From contig JAZSLF010000155.1 in NCBI GenBank assembly GCA_045535205.1, forward strand, positions 1-9,441: 9,441 nt of DNA, read 5' to 3'. The translations under genes and the position numbers were made by a program. Numbering within the stretch: the stretch's first letter is position 1; the number at the start of each line of letters is the position of its first letter. Origin of the DNA: RUG14199 sp045535205 (GTDB lineage: Bacteria; Bacillota; Clostridia; Oscillospirales; CAG-272). Shown one piece after another: positions 7,051 to 9,441 of the stretch. Under the pieces are notes generated by a model, which had not been told where the DNA came from, did not search any database, and worked only from the letters and a program-made list of their open reading frames with translations.

Positions 7051-7099
7051 GGCTCACCTAAGCTTTGACCACGCACAAGCTATCGGTGAGCCGTTTTTA
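7051..7099. terminator. Bidirectional-type terminator between the convergent genes
   Basis: GGCTCACC (7051-7058) pairs with GGTGAGCC (7085-7092). An inner AGCTT/AAGCT pair (7061-7065 with 7077-7081) extends the stem across small internal loops. On the plus strand GTTTTTAT follows the stem. On the minus strand, the direction of the upstream flavoprotein gene, the stem is followed by TATTTGTT. It lies 31 bp beyond the stop of that gene and probably ends its transcript, as well as any plus-strand read-through. Confidence 0.7.
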
Positions 7100-7123
7100 T
7101 AATTATATCTCTGTAAGTGCCCC

Positions 7124-8026
7124 TCACCCCTCCAGCCACTCGCAAGCGGCGAGTGCGGCAACAGCACCGTCAGCTGTTGCTGTGGTGATCTGTCTTATGC
7201 GTTTTGAACGGCAGTCGCCTGCAACGAAAATGCCGTCTGTCTTTGTTCTGCAGTCTTCACCGCTGTCGAAGTAGCCCCAATCGTTAAGGCTTGCCAGATG
7301 CTCAAAGGGCTTGTTTTCGGGAATGAGACCGATGGCGATGAACATACCGTCGATCTCAAGACGGGAGCGTTTGCCGTCTCCGATGAGCTCAATGGCACAA
7401 ATATTACCGTTTTCGGTTTCAATGGCATTGACGGTCGTACCTAAAATGACCTTAACGTTTTCCTTTCCCGAAATCACTTCCTGAAGCTTTGCTTCACCTG
7501 TCAGCCTTTCAAGATTCTGAACAACGTAAACAGTCTCGGCACTGTCGGAAAGAAGAATTGCTTCCTGCAACGCGGAGTTGCCGCCGCCGATAACGGCTAC
7601 GGTCTTATCCTTATAGAAAGCGCCGTCGCAAACTGCACAGAAGGAAATACCGTTTCCGATAAGCTCTTTTTCTCCTTCGAGGCCCAGCAGTCTGTGCTTT
7701 ACGCCTGTTGCGATAATAACAGCCTTTCCTTCAAATTCACCGTCTTCGGTAACGACGGTCTTCGTTTCGCCGTTCTTTATGCCGATGACAGTACCGAGCT
7801 CAAAGTCTGCACCGTGAGAGAGTATCTGGTCAAGCATGAGGTCGGCAAATTCGTTGCCGCTCATTTCCATAAAGCCGGGGTAGTTTTCCACCTTGGGAGA
7901 ATATGTTATCTGTCCTCCGGGAGTGCTCTTTTCAATAACGAGCACCCTTTTGTCTGCACGAAGTGCGTAAAGTGCCGCAGTAAGTCCCGCAGGGCCTGCG
8001 CCGACAACAATAATATCGTAAAGCAT
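7124..8026 (-). CDS. trxB: Thioredoxin-reductase-like FAD flavoprotein lacking the usual NADPH arginine motif
   Basis: The product has 300 aa, the usual length for low-molecular-weight thioredoxin reductases. Visible motifs: FAD dinucleotide fold GAGPAG (residues 9-14), ATG (106-108), redox-active CAVC (130-133) followed by DG, second nucleotide fold GGGNSA (147-152), VAGD (268-271) and the RQITTATADG FAD-binding helix. It should transfer electrons through FAD to the CxxC disulfide of a thioredoxin or redoxin partner in the cytoplasm. Where canonical NADPH-dependent enzymes have HRRxxxRA, this protein has QNLERLTG (from residue 170), so the phosphate-binding arginines are missing and NADPH may not be the donor. 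The start at 8026 is preferred over the ATG at 8032 because the latter touches the Shine-Dalgarno sequence. It lies downstream of nrdD on the same strand, which suggests it reduces NrdD or its redoxin domain. Confidence 0.9.
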   Translation of the reverse strand: MLYDIIVVGAGPAGLTAALYALRADKRVLVIEKSTPGGQITYSPKVENYPGFMEMSGNEFADLMLDQILSHGADFELGTVIGIKNGETKTVVTEDGEFEGKAVIIATGVKHRLLGLEGEKELIGNGISFCAVCDGAFYKDKTVAVIGGGNSALQEAILLSDSAETVYVVQNLERLTGEAKLQEVISGKENVKVILGTTVNAIETENGNICAIELIGDGKRSRLEIDGMFIAIGLIPENKPFEHLASLNDWGYFDSGEDCRTKTDGIFVAGDCRSKRIRQITTATADGAVAALAACEWLEG

Positions 8027-8032
8027 GGGCAT

Positions 8033-8039
8033 CTCCTTT
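8033..8039 (-). promoter_or_regulatory. Ribosome binding site of the flavoprotein gene
   Basis: On the minus strand AAAGGAG (8039 to 8033) is immediately followed by ATGCCCATG. The first ATG has no spacer and the second (8026) has a 6-nt spacer. Spacing therefore selects the second ATG and a protein starting MLYD, which also matches the usual short lead before the FAD-binding GxGxxG. Confidence 0.8.
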
Positions 8040-8108
8040 GTCTCTTTGTTTTTCTGAAGTGACCGATATGATTTTGTGTATTTTCGGATATTTTATTCAC
8101 CGTGAAGT

Positions 8109-8143
8109 TTCCCCGACACTCTCGGTCGGAAAGCATCGGGGAA
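8109..8143 (-). promoter_or_regulatory. Hairpin in the nrdD-trxB intergenic leader
   Basis: On the minus strand TTCCCCGA (8143-8136) pairs with TCGGGGAA (8116-8109). A shorter alternative, CCGAC (8129-8125) with GTCGG (8117-8113), shares the same 3' arm. It starts 28 bp after the nrdD stop. No T-run follows (ACTTCACGG), so it may be an mRNA-processing or stability element, or a weak attenuator. I see no convincing promoter in the remaining bases 8044-8108, which favours co-transcription with nrdD. Confidence 0.5.
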
Positions 8144-8171
8144 GAAAGCACATTTCTGTGGTGTCTGTAAT

Positions 8172-9441
8172 TTATCTTGCAAGAACGGAAAGGTATTCCT
8201 TAACACCTTCAAGTCCTGCATAGGAACGGCTTTCGCCGCCTGAAACAACGATAACTGTGGGTGCCTGCTTCAAGTCGTAGAAGCGAGCGAGGTCTTCGTT
8301 GTCCTCTACGTAGAGCTTTTCATAGCTTATTCCTGCTTTTTCAAGAAGGGAGCCTGCAACCTTGCACTTGGGGCAGGTCTTTGTTGCAAAGAGGAATACT
8401 GCTTCGACCTCTTCAGCTGCCGCTGCGGGAGAGGTTTCTTCATCAAGGGGTTTTACACCTTCGTGGGTAAGAACGGAATTATCAAGATTGTATTCACGTC
8501 TGTCTGCAAATTCCTGAAGCTTACCGTCGTTCCAGTTCTGTACGGGGCGGTAGTAGCCTGTGATACGGCTGTATACCTCTGTATTGGCTCCGCACTTGTC
8601 GCAGGTGTACTGTTCACCCGTGATGTAACCGTGGTTCTTACATACGGAATATGTGGGAGACATTGTATAATAAGGAAGTCTGTAATTTTCTGCAATAGTA
8701 CGGACAAGGTTTGCGGCTGCCTTCCAGTCGGGAAGCTTTTCGCCGAGGAATGCATGGAATACTGTACCTGATGTGTAAAGAGTCTGAAGCTCGTCCTGAA
8801 TATCGAGAGCAGAGAAAATATCTTCCGTAAAGCCAACGGGCAGGTGAGAGGAGTTGGTGTAGTAAGGAGTTCCTTCGTCACCGGAGGCTGTGATGATGTC
8901 GGGGAAACGCTTAACGTCATGCTTTGCAAGACGGTATGTCGTACTTTCGGCAGGTGTTGCTTCAAGATTGTAAAGGTCGCCGTACATTTCCTGATAGTCG
9001 GAAAGACGTTCTCTCATATGGTTGAGGACCTTCTTGGAAAATTCCTGTGTAGCCTTGTCTGTCATGTCAGCACGGAGCCACTTTGCATTGAGACCGACCT
9101 CGTTCATACCGATAAGACCGATTGTTGAGAAGTGGTTGTTGAAGGTGCCGAGGTATCTCTTTGTGTAAGGATAGAGACCTTCGTCAAGAAGCTTTGTGAT
9201 AACTGTTCTCTTTATCTTGAGTGAACGTGCGGAAATGTCCATAAGTCTGTCAAGACGCTCGAAGAAATCCTTTTCGTCTTCCGCAAGATATGCAATTCTG
9301 GGCATGTTGATGGTAACAACGCCTACAGAACCTGTGGATTCACCTGAACCGAAGAAGCCGCCGGACTTCTTTCTGAGTTCACGGAGGTCAAGACGGAGTC
9401 TGCAGCACATTGAACGAACGTCGCTGGGCTCCATGTCGGAG
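8172..9441 (-). CDS. nrdD: Anaerobic (class III) ribonucleoside-triphosphate reductase, C-terminal part, with fused redoxin domain
   Basis: This is the C-terminal 422 aa of NrdD; the start lies beyond the right edge. NrdD makes dNTPs from NTPs using a glycyl radical installed by the radical-SAM activase NrdG, which is not in this window. Numbering from the Met at 9434: active-site loop SMCCRLRLDL with Cys10-Cys11; the conserved GSGESTGSVGVVTINMPR stretch; structural zinc site C265-x2-H268-x9-C278-x2-C281 (nucleotides 8592-8642); glycyl radical site RITGYYRP with Gly293 (8556-8558). After the family's normal end and an acidic, Ala-rich linker (about 332-345) comes a glutaredoxin/NrdH-like domain of about 75 aa with CPKC (354-357) and a cis-Pro motif APTV. 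The first zinc pair is CxxH rather than CxxC. The adjacent cysteines and fused redoxin point to a thioredoxin-type rather than formate-type reductant. The thioredoxin-reductase-like gene follows 145 bp downstream. Confidence 0.95.
   Translation of the reverse strand, partial: SDMEPSDVRSMCCRLRLDLRELRKKSGGFFGSGESTGSVGVVTINMPRIAYLAEDEKDFFERLDRLMDISARSLKIKRTVITKLLDEGLYPYTKRYLGTFNNHFSTIGLIGMNEVGLNAKWLRADMTDKATQEFSKKVLNHMRERLSDYQEMYGDLYNLEATPAESTTYRLAKHDVKRFPDIITASGDEGTPYYTNSSHLPVGFTEDIFSALDIQDELQTLYTSGTVFHAFLGEKLPDWKAAANLVRTIAENYRLPYYTMSPTYSVCKNHGYITGEQYTCDKCGANTEVYSRITGYYRPVQNWNDGKLQEFADRREYNLDNSVLTHEGVKPLDEETSPAAAAEEVEAVFLFATKTCPKCKVAGSLLEKAGISYEKLYVEDNEDLARFYDLKQAPTVIVVSGGESRSYAGLEGVKEYLSVLAR

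Noticed and set aside
6797..7076. Minus-strand frames of 83-86 aa over the intergenic repeats
   Set aside because: They are translations of palindromic repeat DNA, with no ribosome binding site and no known domain.
276..8026. Functional link between the dockerin protein's Cys modules and the neighbouring thioredoxin-reductase-like protein
   Set aside because: The genes are convergent, separated by terminators, and one product is secreted while the other is cytoplasmic. Proximity alone is not evidence.
7694..8062. 122-aa plus-strand frame opposite the flavoprotein gene
   Set aside because: It is antisense to the well-supported FAD-binding and middle region of the reductase, so it is a shadow frame.
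8453..8965. 170-aa minus-strand frame inside nrdD
   Set aside because: It is an out-of-frame shadow on the same strand as nrdD, whose frame carries the zinc site and glycyl radical loop across this stretch.

Overview
The window looks like chromosomal DNA from a strictly anaerobic, mid-GC, gut- or rumen-type Clostridia bacterium (Ruminococcus/Oscillospiraceae-like). This is inferred from AGGAG-type ribosome binding sites, consensus sigma-A promoters, a very large BspA-type leucine-rich-repeat (LRR) protein ending in a dockerin, and an oxygen-sensitive class III ribonucleotide reductase. No rRNA or scaffoldin gene is present to fix the lineage.

Layout. Positions 1-190 hold no gene but contain four consecutive, sequence-unrelated, perfect hairpins. 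A good promoter (211-250) and ribosome binding site lead into one giant plus-strand gene (276-6779, 2167 aa). It encodes a secreted modular protein: signal peptide, BspA N-terminal cap, five LRR blocks, and four copies of a module in which a CUB-like beta domain is flanked by two Cys/His modules of near-invariant spacing. A two-loop type I dockerin closes it. Positions 6780-7123 are an intergenic region with a perfect 16-bp hairpin just after the stop, an 18-bp tandem duplication, a multi-hairpin repeat element, and a bidirectional-looking terminator.

The right quarter is on the minus strand: the C-terminal part of nrdD (anaerobic ribonucleoside-triphosphate reductase, running off the right edge), followed after 145 bp by a thioredoxin-reductase-like flavoprotein gene. 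The NrdD carries an extra C-terminal redoxin domain (CPKC), and the flavoprotein lacks the arginine motif that normally binds NADPH. Together they suggest a dedicated electron-delivery route for deoxynucleotide synthesis under anoxia. The dockerin protein and the nrdD-trxB pair converge and are separated by terminators, so they are probably functionally independent.

Most worth a second look: the regular Cys5-His modules bracketing each CUB-like domain in a dockerin protein, the NrdD-redoxin/non-canonical reductase pair, and the hairpin arrays on both sides of the giant gene. None of these is proven to be a new system from sequence alone.
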